Assembly: GCA_019634625.1 (NCBI GenBank)
Contig: JAHCBA010000001.1
Location: 186,001-250,000, forward strand
Origin: Verrucomicrobiia bacterium
Lineage (GTDB): Bacteria > Verrucomicrobiota > Verrucomicrobiia > Limisphaerales > CAIMTB01
Reading direction: 5' to 3'
Length of the DNA: 64,000 nt
Position 1 is the stretch's first letter; each line of letters opens with the position of its first letter. Shown piece after piece: positions 54,307 to 64,000 of the stretch. The notes under the pieces were generated by a model. It had not been told where the DNA came from. It saw only the letters and a program-made list of their open reading frames with translations, and searched no databases. Both the position numbers and the translations under genes were made by a program.

Positions 54307-56499
54307 GTGAAAGCAGAAATCCTCTTCGGGGAGCGCAGTTCCTGGGGACTGATGTCGGAGCCCCGGCGGGTGGAACAGGCATTGGGGGAGAGTGAGCTAC
54401 GCTACGTACGGCTGCTTGCCGCCATCACGGACTACATTTACACGGTCACGGTGGAAGGGGGATGTGCTGTGGCCACGGCGCACGGGCCCGCGTGTGCGGC
54501 GGTGACCGGATACACCTCGGCGGAGTTCGCGTCGGACCCCTATCTCTGGTATCGGGTGATCCACGAGGAAGACCGGGAGGCGGTGGTCGCGCAGGCGGGA
54601 CACATTCTCGCCGGGCAGGTTCCGCCGCCGCTCGATCATCGTCTCATCCACAAGCAGGGCGGGGTGCGTTGGGTTCGCAACACGACCATTCCGCATCACG
54701 ATGCCTCCGGCCGCCTGGTGGCCTACGATGGGCTGATATCAGACATCACGAGCCGCAAGAGTGCGGAATTGCTGCTGGCCGTTGAGTACGCCGTGACGCG
54801 TGAACTGATTGAGGCGGACCGACTTGCGGAGGCCGTGCCTCGCGTGCTGGAACATCTCTGCCGCACGCTCCTGTGGAGTCATGCGGCGTACTGGGAACGC
54901 GGAAACCGGCAGTGGCGCGGGGGGATGACCTTCTGGCGGCCTCCGCTTCGGGCGGCCGATTATGAAATCACCGGCGGGTGTCGCCTCCTGGACGACGGGG
55001 CCGGTCTCCCGGGCTGGGTGTGCTCGAAGGGCGAGGCCGTCTGGGTGCCTGATATCAGGGTGGTGCCCGAGTTGACGTCGGCGGCGCCTCCCGAGGCGGC
55101 CGGATTTCGCGCTGGCTGCGCGTTTCCCGTGCACGTCAATCGCCACCTCGCGGGCGTGATCGAACTCTACAGCCGCGACGTGCGGGAACCGGATGAACGC
55201 ATGCTGGAGGTGCTGACCACGATCGGGGTGCATCTCGGTCAGTTCCTCGAAAAGAAGCAGTCTGAGGAGCGAATGAAGGAGACCGACCGGAGACTGCGGC
55301 ATTCCCAGGCGATTGCCCACGTGGGCAGTTGGGAACTGGACATCGCCTCCAGGGGGCTTGCGTGGTCGGATGAGGCGTACCGGATATTCGGCTTGGAACA
55401 GGGCGGGGCAGACTTGAGCTACGAGGACTTCCTGGCGTGCGTGCATCCCGACGACCGTGCGTGTGTGGACACGGCTTACTCGGAGTCCGTGCGCGACGGC
55501 CGGGATACCTTTGAGCTGGAGCATCGGATCGTGCGCCCGGGCAGCGGTGAGGAGCGGATCGTGCATGAGAAATGCGAACACGTGCGCGATGCGGGAGGGG
55601 AGATTGTCCGTTCCGTCGGGATGGTTCAGGACATCACCGATCGGAAGCTCGCGGCTTGTGAGTTGGAGACCGCCTTTGGGCGCATTGCCCGCCGGGACCT
55701 GATTCTCAAGAGCATGATCCGCCGACTCAAGGCCTCTCATCGGAATCTCAAGGAAACGCAGATGCAGCTCATCCAGGCGGCAAAGCTGGAATCCGTCGGC
55801 ACGCTTGCCGCCGGTGTGGCCCATGAGGTGAAGAATCCGCTTCAAACCATCCTGCTGGGCCTGCACTTCCTGACGCGGAGGTTCGCGGACCAGCCGGAGG
55901 AGGTCATCCACACCCTGTCGGACATGCGCGAGAGCGTGCTGCGCGCCAATGCCATCATCCGCGAACTCCTTTCGCTTTCAGCCGGCACGGAATTCCATTC
56001 GCAGCCAGCCGACGTGACCGCGGTGTTGGAGCGTTCCCTCCGGCTGATGCGGAATGACTTGATGGCCGGCAAGATCGAACTGGTGTGTGAATTCGGCCCG
56101 GACCTGCCGCCGGTGCCGATGGATGCCGCCAAGATGGAACAGGTCTTCATCAACTTTGTCCTGAACGCCACGCAGGCGATGCCGCAGGGCGGTCGTCTGC
56201 GCGTCGTCACCCGCGAGTTGCGGCTCGAGGATGATCCGCCTGCGCGCCAGCCCCTGCTCCGCCGCTTCAAGACCGGACAACGGTTGGTGATGGTCGTCCT
56301 TGAGGACACGGGATCCGGGATTGCGGAGGCCGATCTGCCCCGGATCTTCGACCCGTTCTTTACAACCAAGCCGGTGGGCGTTGGCACGGGATTGGGGCTG
56401 ACGGTGGCGCGGAAGATCGTGGATCTCCACGAAGGCGCTGTTGAGATTGGAAATGCTCCCACCGGCGGTGTCCGTGTTGCGGTGGTTCTGAAGGCGTAG
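54307..56499 (+). CDS. PAS-GAF-PAS hybrid sensor histidine kinase
   Basis: 730 residues; GTG 54307 has a strong ribosome-binding site AGGAG six bases ahead. PAS 1 at about 25-145, GAF at about 165-310 (LPGWVCSKGEAVWVPDIRVV), PAS 2 at about 335-455 (VGSWELDIASRGLAWSDEAY). HisKA holds H506 in GVAHEVKNPLQ. The HATPase has the N-box NFVLNATQAMP, DTGSGIAEAD and GTGLGLTVARKI. No membrane segment, so it senses cytoplasmic signals. The response regulator gene follows 126 bp later. Its coding strand is G-rich, unlike native + strand neighbours. Confidence 0.93.
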   Translation: MKAEILFGERSSWGLMSEPRRVEQALGESELRYVRLLAAITDYIYTVTVEGGCAVATAHGPACAAVTGYTSAEFASDPYLWYRVIHEEDREAVVAQAGHILAGQVPPPLDHRLIHKQGGVRWVRNTTIPHHDASGRLVAYDGLISDITSRKSAELLLAVEYAVTRELIEADRLAEAVPRVLEHLCRTLLWSHAAYWERGNRQWRGGMTFWRPPLRAADYEITGGCRLLDDGAGLPGWVCSKGEAVWVPDIRVVPELTSAAPPEAAGFRAGCAFPVHVNRHLAGVIELYSRDVREPDERMLEVLTTIGVHLGQFLEKKQSEERMKETDRRLRHSQAIAHVGSWELDIASRGLAWSDEAYRIFGLEQGGADLSYEDFLACVHPDDRACVDTAYSESVRDGRDTFELEHRIVRPGSGEERIVHEKCEHVRDAGGEIVRSVGMVQDITDRKLAACELETAFGRIARRDLILKSMIRRLKASHRNLKETQMQLIQAAKLESVGTLAAGVAHEVKNPLQTILLGLHFLTRRFADQPEEVIHTLSDMRESVLRANAIIRELLSLSAGTEFHSQPADVTAVLERSLRLMRNDLMAGKIELVCEFGPDLPPVPMDAAKMEQVFINFVLNATQAMPQGGRLRVVTRELRLEDDPPARQPLLRRFKTGQRLVMVVLEDTGSGIAEADLPRIFDPFFTTKPVGVGTGLGLTVARKIVDLHEGAVEIGNAPTGGVRVAVVLKA

Positions 56500-56625
56500 C
56501 CGCGAACCGTTGGGAGACGCCTTGGAAGCGCGGGTCGCCGCCCCGGGGCAGGATCAACGCGGGATGGCTGCCCGGTGCCCTGCGCAAGGGCAGGGGGGCT
56601 CGAACCGCGGGAATGGAGTAGAGCT

Positions 56626-57021
56626 ATGAAAACGGAGAGGAAGCGGATTCTGGTTGTGGACGATGAGGCAAGCATCACCCGGTTGCTGAAAATCAATCTG
56701 GAACAAACCGGGGACTTTGCTGTTCGGGTGGAGAACGACGCGAAGCACGCCATGAGTGCCGCGATCGAGTTCATGCCCGACCTGATCCTGCTGGACGTCC
56801 TGATGCCGGGCACGGATGGCGGCCAACTGGCCGCCCGGTTTCAGGGCAATCCCCGCTTCGCGAAGGTCCCCATCCTGTTCCTGACGGCGGCAGCCACGAA
56901 ACCGGAGGTCAAGGAGCACCACGGGAAGATTGGGGGACTGCCATTCCTGGCCAAACCGGTGGACATTCCTGAAGTGATCTCCGCCATTCGGGAACACCTG
57001 CCGGCCGGAGTGCCTGACTGA
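56626..57021 (+). CDS. single-domain response regulator
   Basis: 131 residues from ATG 56626. REC fold with acidic pair D12/D13 in VVDDEAS, phospho-acceptor D57 in LILLDVLMPG, Thr in ILFLTAAAT, and Lys in FLAKPVDI. No output domain, so it acts through protein contacts or phosphotransfer (CheY/Spo0F-like). It is the likely partner of the PAS-GAF-PAS kinase upstream and shares its unusual base composition. Confidence 0.93.
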   Translation: MKTERKRILVVDDEASITRLLKINLEQTGDFAVRVENDAKHAMSAAIEFMPDLILLDVLMPGTDGGQLAARFQGNPRFAKVPILFLTAAATKPEVKEHHGKIGGLPFLAKPVDIPEVISAIREHLPAGVPD

Positions 57022-57157
57022 GAACCGGGTTCCTTCGCATTCCCGGCCAGGCTTTGATCGGGCCCCCGGGAACGACCTTCCAGCACGAGGCGGGTGGACA
57101 ACCTGCGGCTTCAGGGTCATGCGCCATGCGCGCGCGGGGCGGGCCTCCGCCGCCCCT

Positions 57158-58066
57158 TCATGGCGCCAGGTACCCCGGCGACTCGTACGCCGCCTCGCTG
57201 GTCGTCCGCTCCATCAACCACTCGAAATCCCCCGCCTCCCCCGCCGGAACCGTCAGTGGCAGCGACGCCGCATCCGGTCGCGCCGGCGGACGCGTCCGCC
57301 CATGCCGCCAACGCCGCACCGTCCCGTGCCCGTCCACATGCGACAATGTCGCTCCTCCCCCATGGTACGACCCGGGCAGGTCAATCCATTCCCGCCGCCC
57401 CAACCGGTTCAGGAAGTACCCGTCGTTGATGCTGTCCGGATGCTCGTCGATGAACGTGAAGATCCGTGCCGGCACCCTCACATCGGACACCCTCAGGAAC
57501 TGCCGGTAGCGCGGATTGTTGGTGTTCGACTGGCCCTCCATGAACTCCCCCGCATTCCCAACCATCGCGTTCAGCGAAATGCTCCGCGCCCGCGCCCGCC
57601 ATCCCGCCCTCCGTTGCAGCGCGCTCAACACCCGGTCCGAAGGACACCCCAGCACCGACACACCCCCCGCCAGATGCGGCCCCAACCCACCCGCACGCAG
57701 CCAGTGCAAATTCGTGTTCCCCGGGTCCAGTTCCCAGTTCAGCAGGCTCGTCGCCCAATTGTTGAATCTCCCCGATGCCACCGCCTCAAGCGTCCCCGCC
57801 GCCCCGAAGTTGTAAGGTAACCGGTCCTCCCCATCCCCGGCGTACAAATGCAGCGCCACCGAAAGCTGCCGATGATGCCCCAGGCACACCGCCGCCCTTC
57901 CCCGTTCCCGGACCGCCCCCATGGCAGGCAGCAGCAGCGCCACCAACACCGACACCATCGCCACCGTCACCAGCAGCTCGACCAGCGTGAACGCCCGCCG
58001 GCCTCCGCCACCCCACCTCCCTCCCGGGCTCCCGCGTGACCAACTCCCGCGCATCCCCCGACCCAT
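57158..58066 (-). CDS. prepilin-like (type II secretion pseudopilin-type) protein
   Basis: About 302 residues from ATG 58066 (58054 also possible); longer frame upstream lies antisense to thiG and is rejected. N-terminal class III signal [20 protein letters not shown], cleaved after the Ala before FTLVEL, with Glu at +5. A long extracellular domain follows with [15 protein letters not shown] and [16 protein letters not shown]; the C-terminal motif SHVDGHG is typical of the many such proteins in PVC bacteria (DUF1559-like). Pseudopilin or surface fibre role; exact function unknown. Confidence 0.85.
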   Translation of the reverse strand: MGRGMRGSWSRGSPGGRWGGGGRRAFTLVELLVTVAMVSVLVALLLPAMGAVRERGRAAVCLGHHRQLSVALHLYAGDGEDRLPYNFGAAGTLEAVASGRFNNWATSLLNWELDPGNTNLHWLRAGGLGPHLAGGVSVLGCPSDRVLSALQRRAGWRARARSISLNAMVGNAGEFMEGQSNTNNPRYRQFLRVSDVRVPARIFTFIDEHPDSINDGYFLNRLGRREWIDLPGSYHGGGATLSHVDGHGTVRRWRHGRTRPPARPDAASLPLTVPAGEAGDFEWLMERTTSEAAYESPGYLAP

Positions 58067-58169
58067 GCCCCAACCCACCCCGCAAGGCCAGCGCGGAAAC
58101 CACACCCTGTGGATGTTGCCATCCTTCCAGCCTTGGTCGTCCGCCGCTCTCCCGTTACCTTTCCCCGGC

Positions 58170-58952
58170 ATGTCGTCCTCGGGGCTCACCATCGCCGGCC
58201 GCACCTTCCGCTCCCGCCTCATCGTCGGCACCGGCAAGTTCGCCTCGCCTGAAGCCATGCGCGACGCCCTGCTGGCCAGCGGTGCCGAAATGGTGACCGT
58301 CGCCCTTCGCCGCGCCGATCTCTCCGGGGAACGCGACCCCTTCGCGAACATCCTCGAATTCATCGATCCCGCCCGATTCCTTCTCCTCCCCAACACCAGC
58401 GGTGCCATGAACGCCGAGGAAGCCGTCCGCCTCGCCCGCCTCGCCTGCGCCGCCGGCCTCCCCAACTGGGTCAAACTCGAAATCCATCCCGATCCCCGCT
58501 ACCTCCTCCCCGACCCCATCGAGACCCTCAAGGCCGCCGAACGCCTCGTGAAGGAGGGCTTCGTCGTCCTCCCCTACATCAACGCCGATCCCGTCCTCGC
58601 CAAACGCCTCCAGGAAGCCGGCACCGCCACCGTCATGCCCCTCGGCTCCCCGATCGGCTCCAATCGCGGCCTCCTCACCCGCGACCAGATCCGCATCATC
58701 ATCGAACAGGCCACCGTCCCTGTCGTCGTCGATGCCGGCCTCGGCGCCCCCAGCCATGCCGCCGAGGCCATGGAACTCGGCGCCGACGCCGTCCTCGTCA
58801 ATACCGCCATTGCCGTCGCCGCCGACCCCAACGCCATGGCCCGCGCCTTCGCGCTTGGCGTCGAGGCCGGTCGTCTCGCCTACCAGGCCGGCCTCGCCGA
58901 TCCTCTCAACCATGCCGATCCCACCAGCCCCCTCACCGCCTTCCTCGGCTGA
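58170..58952 (+). CDS. thiG: thiazole synthase
   Basis: 260 residues from ATG 58170. Begins [20 protein letters not shown]; catalytic region NWVKLEI with the Schiff-base Lys; phosphate-binding [12 protein letters not shown] and [30 protein letters not shown]. It forms the thiazole phosphate of thiamine from deoxyxylulose phosphate, dehydroglycine and ThiS thiocarboxylate. No thiS, thiF or thiH is in the window. Divergent from the pseudopilin gene. Confidence 0.95.
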   Translation: MSSSGLTIAGRTFRSRLIVGTGKFASPEAMRDALLASGAEMVTVALRRADLSGERDPFANILEFIDPARFLLLPNTSGAMNAEEAVRLARLACAAGLPNWVKLEIHPDPRYLLPDPIETLKAAERLVKEGFVVLPYINADPVLAKRLQEAGTATVMPLGSPIGSNRGLLTRDQIRIIIEQATVPVVVDAGLGAPSHAAEAMELGADAVLVNTAIAVAADPNAMARAFALGVEAGRLAYQAGLADPLNHADPTSPLTAFLG

Positions 58953-59092
58953 GAGCCTGTCTGATTCCCTACCGCAGGACTGCTCCCCAACCGGTGCACC
59001 TCGGAAAGGCACCCCACGGCCCTTGGGTCCTGACTCGTCCCTCGACATCCAACGCCGCCCCGGGCTTACATGGGGGCCCCGAATCGGGTCGG

Positions 59093-60922
<1,830 letters not shown>

Positions 60923-61098
60923 GAGGCGCTCTTGGGAGGCGGTCTTGGAGCCTGTCTGAAAACTGGAAGGGGCCCTGCCAGGCGGGATCATGGCCTGGGG
61001 ATCTTGGCCTGGAACAAGGAGGCGGGGCCGGCGCATCCCCGCAGCGGGCCGGACCCCGGGCGAACCGCCCAAACCCATTCCGCTACACCGCCATTCCG

Positions 61099-61491
<393 letters not shown>

Positions 61492-61536
61492 TCATCCCCG
61501 CGCAAGCTCCCCATCAAGCCCCCCCTCACCCCGCGG

Positions 61537-61693
61537 TGCATCCCCAAATTGTCGGTGAGGAGGCAGCCAATCGGAGGGACGAGCTCCGCGAGTCCTCATC
61601 CCAACGCACCAAATCGTTGCGGCCTCGTGGAACCCGGCCCTCCGAGGCGATGCTTCGCGAAGTTCCCGCCTCCACCCACAACTTCGGGATGCA
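61537..61693 (+). repeat. 157-bp palindromic element, copy E
   Basis: Full-length forward copy. Flanking direct repeats CTCACCCCGCG at 61525-61535 and 61697-61707, separated from the element by G on the left and CGG on the right. The right repeat covers the stop codon of the Gfo/Idh/MocA gene, so insertion duplicated the gene's end. Confidence 0.92.
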
Positions 61694-61697
61694 CGGC

Positions 61698-62996
61698 TCA
61701 CCCCGCGATGGCCCGCTCCAGCGTCCACGGCTCCCGGTAGCCCAGGTCTTTCCAGGCATCGTCCCCGGTCCCCCCGACAAACCGCTCGGCCGACGGATCC
61801 CACTTCAACCTCAGCCCGGTCCAGTACGCCAGGTTGACCAGATGACACACACTGACCGTCCGGGCCCCGACCTCGACATCGCAGATCGGGCGCTTCCGCG
61901 TCCGCATGCAGGTCAGCCAGTCCCCGATGTGGTCGTTGCTCTCGTAAAGCTGAACCGCATGGCTCGTCAGCGGGATCTCCACCAGGGATTCCGGGTTCGA
62001 TTGGAACTGCCCCCGGTTCACCCGGATCCGCCCCCCGCTCCCATGAAACGTCACCCCGTTCCCAGATACATGCCGGACCACCGTCCCGTTCGCGTACCGA
62101 TAGCTCACCCCGCTCTGCGCATCGGGCCGGTCCGCCGGCAGCACCTCGACCGGACCGCTCTCGTCCATGCCCATCGCCCATTGCGCGATGTCGAAATGGT
62201 GCGCCCCCCAGTCGGTCACCATCCCGCCCCCGTACTCCCGGTAGTTCCGCCAGTTCGGGAAATGCCTATGCACCCCCCGCGGACTCAACTCCGAATGATA
62301 CGGACGCCACCGGGCCGGCCCCAGCCAAAGATCCCAATTCAAACCCGGCTGGGCCGCCTCCTCCGGCAGATCGCACCACCGTCCCGGCCCGCCAACCCCC
62401 ACCTCGATCTCCTCCACCTTCCCGATCGCCCCGTTGCGCACCAACTGGCACGCCCTCCGGAATTCCCGCGATGACCGCTGCATGCTCCCCACCTGCAGCA
62501 CCCGCTCATGACGCCGGACCGCCCTCACCAGTTCCCGTGCCTCGCGGATCGACTGCGTCAGCGGCTTCTCGCAGTAGATGTCCTTCCCGGCCTTCGCCGC
62601 GGCGATTCCGATCCACGCGTGCCAGTGGTCCGGCGTCGCAATCACCACCCCGTCCAGCCCGGGTCGCGCCAGCAACTCCCGGAAATCCTCCGCCGCATGG
62701 CACCCCCCCCGCCCGCTTCCCCCAGCCTCCTTCGCGTAATGGTCATCCACCATGCGTCGCGCGTTCTCCCGGCGGTCGCCATCCACATCGCAGACCCCGA
62801 CCACCCGCACGTTGCCCCGCCGCAGGCAATTCCCCAGCAGCCCGCGCCCCTGCGTCCCCATCCCGATGAATCCAAGCTCGATCCGGTCGTTGGGCGACAC
62901 CTCGGCACCCCAGACCCCCGATCGCAACACCGCCGGAGCGGCCAGAATCATCGCGGAACAACGCAGAAAGGAACGACGGGCAAGGCGGTGTGACAT
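61698..62996 (-). CDS. Gfo/Idh/MocA-family oxidoreductase, exported
   Basis: 432 residues from ATG 62996. Twin-arginine-like signal RLARRSFLRCSAMILAAPAV (5-24). NAD-binding part: LGFIGMGTQGRGLL; EKP motif in DIYCEKPLTQSI; C-terminal sugar-binding part with GGGMVTDWGAHHFDIAQWAMG. Such secreted dehydrogenases are very numerous in Planctomycetes and Verrucomicrobia and act on sugars or inositols. Substrate unknown. The element copies on both sides make this a repeat-bracketed gene. Confidence 0.92.
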   Translation of the reverse strand: MSHRLARRSFLRCSAMILAAPAVLRSGVWGAEVSPNDRIELGFIGMGTQGRGLLGNCLRRGNVRVVGVCDVDGDRRENARRMVDDHYAKEAGGSGRGGCHAAEDFRELLARPGLDGVVIATPDHWHAWIGIAAAKAGKDIYCEKPLTQSIREARELVRAVRRHERVLQVGSMQRSSREFRRACQLVRNGAIGKVEEIEVGVGGPGRWCDLPEEAAQPGLNWDLWLGPARWRPYHSELSPRGVHRHFPNWRNYREYGGGMVTDWGAHHFDIAQWAMGMDESGPVEVLPADRPDAQSGVSYRYANGTVVRHVSGNGVTFHGSGGRIRVNRGQFQSNPESLVEIPLTSHAVQLYESNDHIGDWLTCMRTRKRPICDVEVGARTVSVCHLVNLAYWTGLRLKWDPSAERFVGGTGDDAWKDLGYREPWTLERAIAG

Positions 62997-63076
62997 GGCG
63001 TGGAACGGTTTCCGGCGAATCTCCCAAAACCCGTGCCGGCGGACAATCCCAACCTGCCGCACCGCCCGTCAGCCAG

Positions 63077-63233
63077 TGCATCCCGGAGTTGTCGGTAGAG
63101 GTGCAGACTTCGCGAAGCGTCGCTTCGGAGGGCCGAGTTCCACGAGGCCGCAACGGTGTGGAGCGTTGGGTTGAGGACTCCCAGAGCTCGTCCCTCCGAT
63201 TCGCTGGCTCGGTACCGACAACTTGGGGATGCA
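63077..63233 (-). repeat. 157-bp palindromic element, copy F
   Basis: Full-length reverse copy with the best-preserved termini. Flanked by CCGCCCGTCAGCCAG (63062-63076) and CCGCCCGTCAGCAG (63234-63247), a duplication with a single-base indel. Its inner sequence is close to copy A at 7964. Confidence 0.93.
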
Positions 63234-63381
63234 CCGCCCGTCAGCAGATTCCCGCTGCATCTCCGTCGCACCCCCTGCCGCGCAGCCAGGAACCCCACAG
63301 TCCCCTCCCTCGCCGGGCTTTACACCGTCGGCTCGCGCACCATGCTCACACGGTCTCCTCCATCCAAGCGCCGGTTCCCTC

Positions 63382-64000
63382 ATGCCCACCCTCATCCAGC
63401 GCCTGCAAACCCTTCTCGCCCGGACCCGGGGCGGATTCAGGCCCGGGGGCGAAACCGACACGGTCAGGGGAGGCCAACCCCTGGACCACGCCCTCCGTGC
63501 CTTCATGGACCACTGCCCCGCCGCCGCCTTTATCAAGGATCGGGACGGACGCTACCTCTACGCCAATGCCGTTTGGTGCCGGCAGTTCGATCCACCAGCC
63601 CGGAACTGGCTCGACCGGACCGACCACGATTTCTGGCCCCCGGCCACCGCCGCCCTCTTCCGCGCCAGCGACCTCGATTGCCTCGACCGGAACGCCGTCC
63701 TCCAGCGCGAAGAAACCGGGCTCTCCCGCGACGGCACCCTCCGCGCCTGGCTGGTGCTGAAATACCCCGTCCCCACCTTCCGAGGGCCCGGTGTCGCCGG
63801 CATGGCCTGGGAAATCACCGACCGTCGCCGCGTCGAAGACGCCCTCCGCGAACATTCCGACCTCCTCCACAACGCCCAGCGCCTCGCCCGCATGGGAAGC
63901 TGGAATCGCGACCTCGCCTCCGGCCGCCTTTCCTGGTCCGACGCCACTTGCGAACTGTTCGGGATCCGCCCCGAATCCTTCCAGGAAACCCTCGATCACT
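63382..64000 (+). CDS. PAS-domain sensor protein, truncated by the window end
   Basis: ATG 63382 opens a frame that runs off the window (206 codons seen). First PAS at about 35-160 (FMDHCPAAAFIKDRDGRYLY, then ANAVWCRQF and GVAGMAWEITDRRRVEDALR). A second begins at about 166 (LLHNAQRLARMGSWNRDLAS, then DATCELFGIRPESFQ), the same PAS type as the second PAS of the kinase at 54307. A histidine kinase or GGDEF output is expected beyond the edge but not seen. C-rich codons match the native background. Confidence 0.85.
   Translation, partial: MPTLIQRLQTLLARTRGGFRPGGETDTVRGGQPLDHALRAFMDHCPAAAFIKDRDGRYLYANAVWCRQFDPPARNWLDRTDHDFWPPATAALFRASDLDCLDRNAVLQREETGLSRDGTLRAWLVLKYPVPTFRGPGVAGMAWEITDRRRVEDALREHSDLLHNAQRLARMGSWNRDLASGRLSWSDATCELFGIRPESFQETLDH

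Noticed and set aside
57158-58474. 438-residue protein beginning at 58474
   Set aside because: Its first 136 residues are antisense to thiG; the prepilin leader places the start at 58066.

Overview
The window is a GC-rich bacterial chromosome segment. Its gene set and protein styles suggest a Verrucomicrobia-like (PVC group) organism: DUF6580, DUF5679 and DUF3482/DUF2868 proteins, a tandem-domain NDK-like protein, prepilin-like proteins ending in an H-x-D-G-H motif, and Gfo/Idh/MocA and SGNH hydrolase paralogues. This assignment is inference from protein families; no rRNA is present. The + strand is C-rich whichever strand the genes lie on. Two stretches break this: the 12.9-25.4 kb island and the 54.3-57.0 kb two-component pair.

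Region by region. 0-8 kb: a transposase remnant, then a nitrate-reductase locus. napD, napA and a tetraheme NapB-like cytochrome read leftward. A tetraheme cytochrome, a four-cluster ferredoxin and an NrfD-type membrane subunit read rightward. A CRP/FNR-type palindrome lies between the two arms. No napC is seen, so the NrfCD-like module probably supplies quinol electrons. 8-12.6 kb: three SGNH hydrolases and an ACT-domain protein. 12.93-25.41 kb: a 12.4-kb integrative island in tRNA-Thr(UGU), bounded by 80-bp direct repeats. It carries a tyrosine recombinase, an Xis-like HTH protein, a TOPRIM primase and an AAA+ ATPase, an ERCC4 nuclease, a terminase-small-subunit-like HTH protein, a train of tiny overlapping genes and a PIN toxin-antitoxin pair. 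An IS66-type element with a perfect 8-bp target duplication has split what was apparently one primase-ATPase fusion gene.

25.5-43 kb: housekeeping genes. These are an AmmeMemoRadiSam enzyme, a NusG paralogue, rpmI-rplT, pheS and pheT (with a phosphatase-superfamily gene between them), mnmE, an NDK-like protein, tRNA-Gly, metH and an RsuA-type pseudouridine synthase. 43-54 kb: hisB with an ECF sigma/anti-sigma operon, then a five-gene leftward operon (DUF2868 membrane protein, DUF3482 GTPase, alpha-oxoamine synthase, PQQ-type propeller, lipoprotein). 54-64 kb: a two-component pair, a prepilin-like protein, thiG, the C-terminal half of CPSase large subunit, a PII protein, a Gfo/Idh/MocA oxidoreductase and the start of a second sensor kinase.

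A dispersed palindromic element of 157 bp occurs in six full-length and two partial copies. It has ~21-bp terminal inverted repeats and, at four copies, 9-15 bp flanking direct duplications, often over a stop codon. It behaves like a miniature non-autonomous mobile element and I do not recognise it from a named family.
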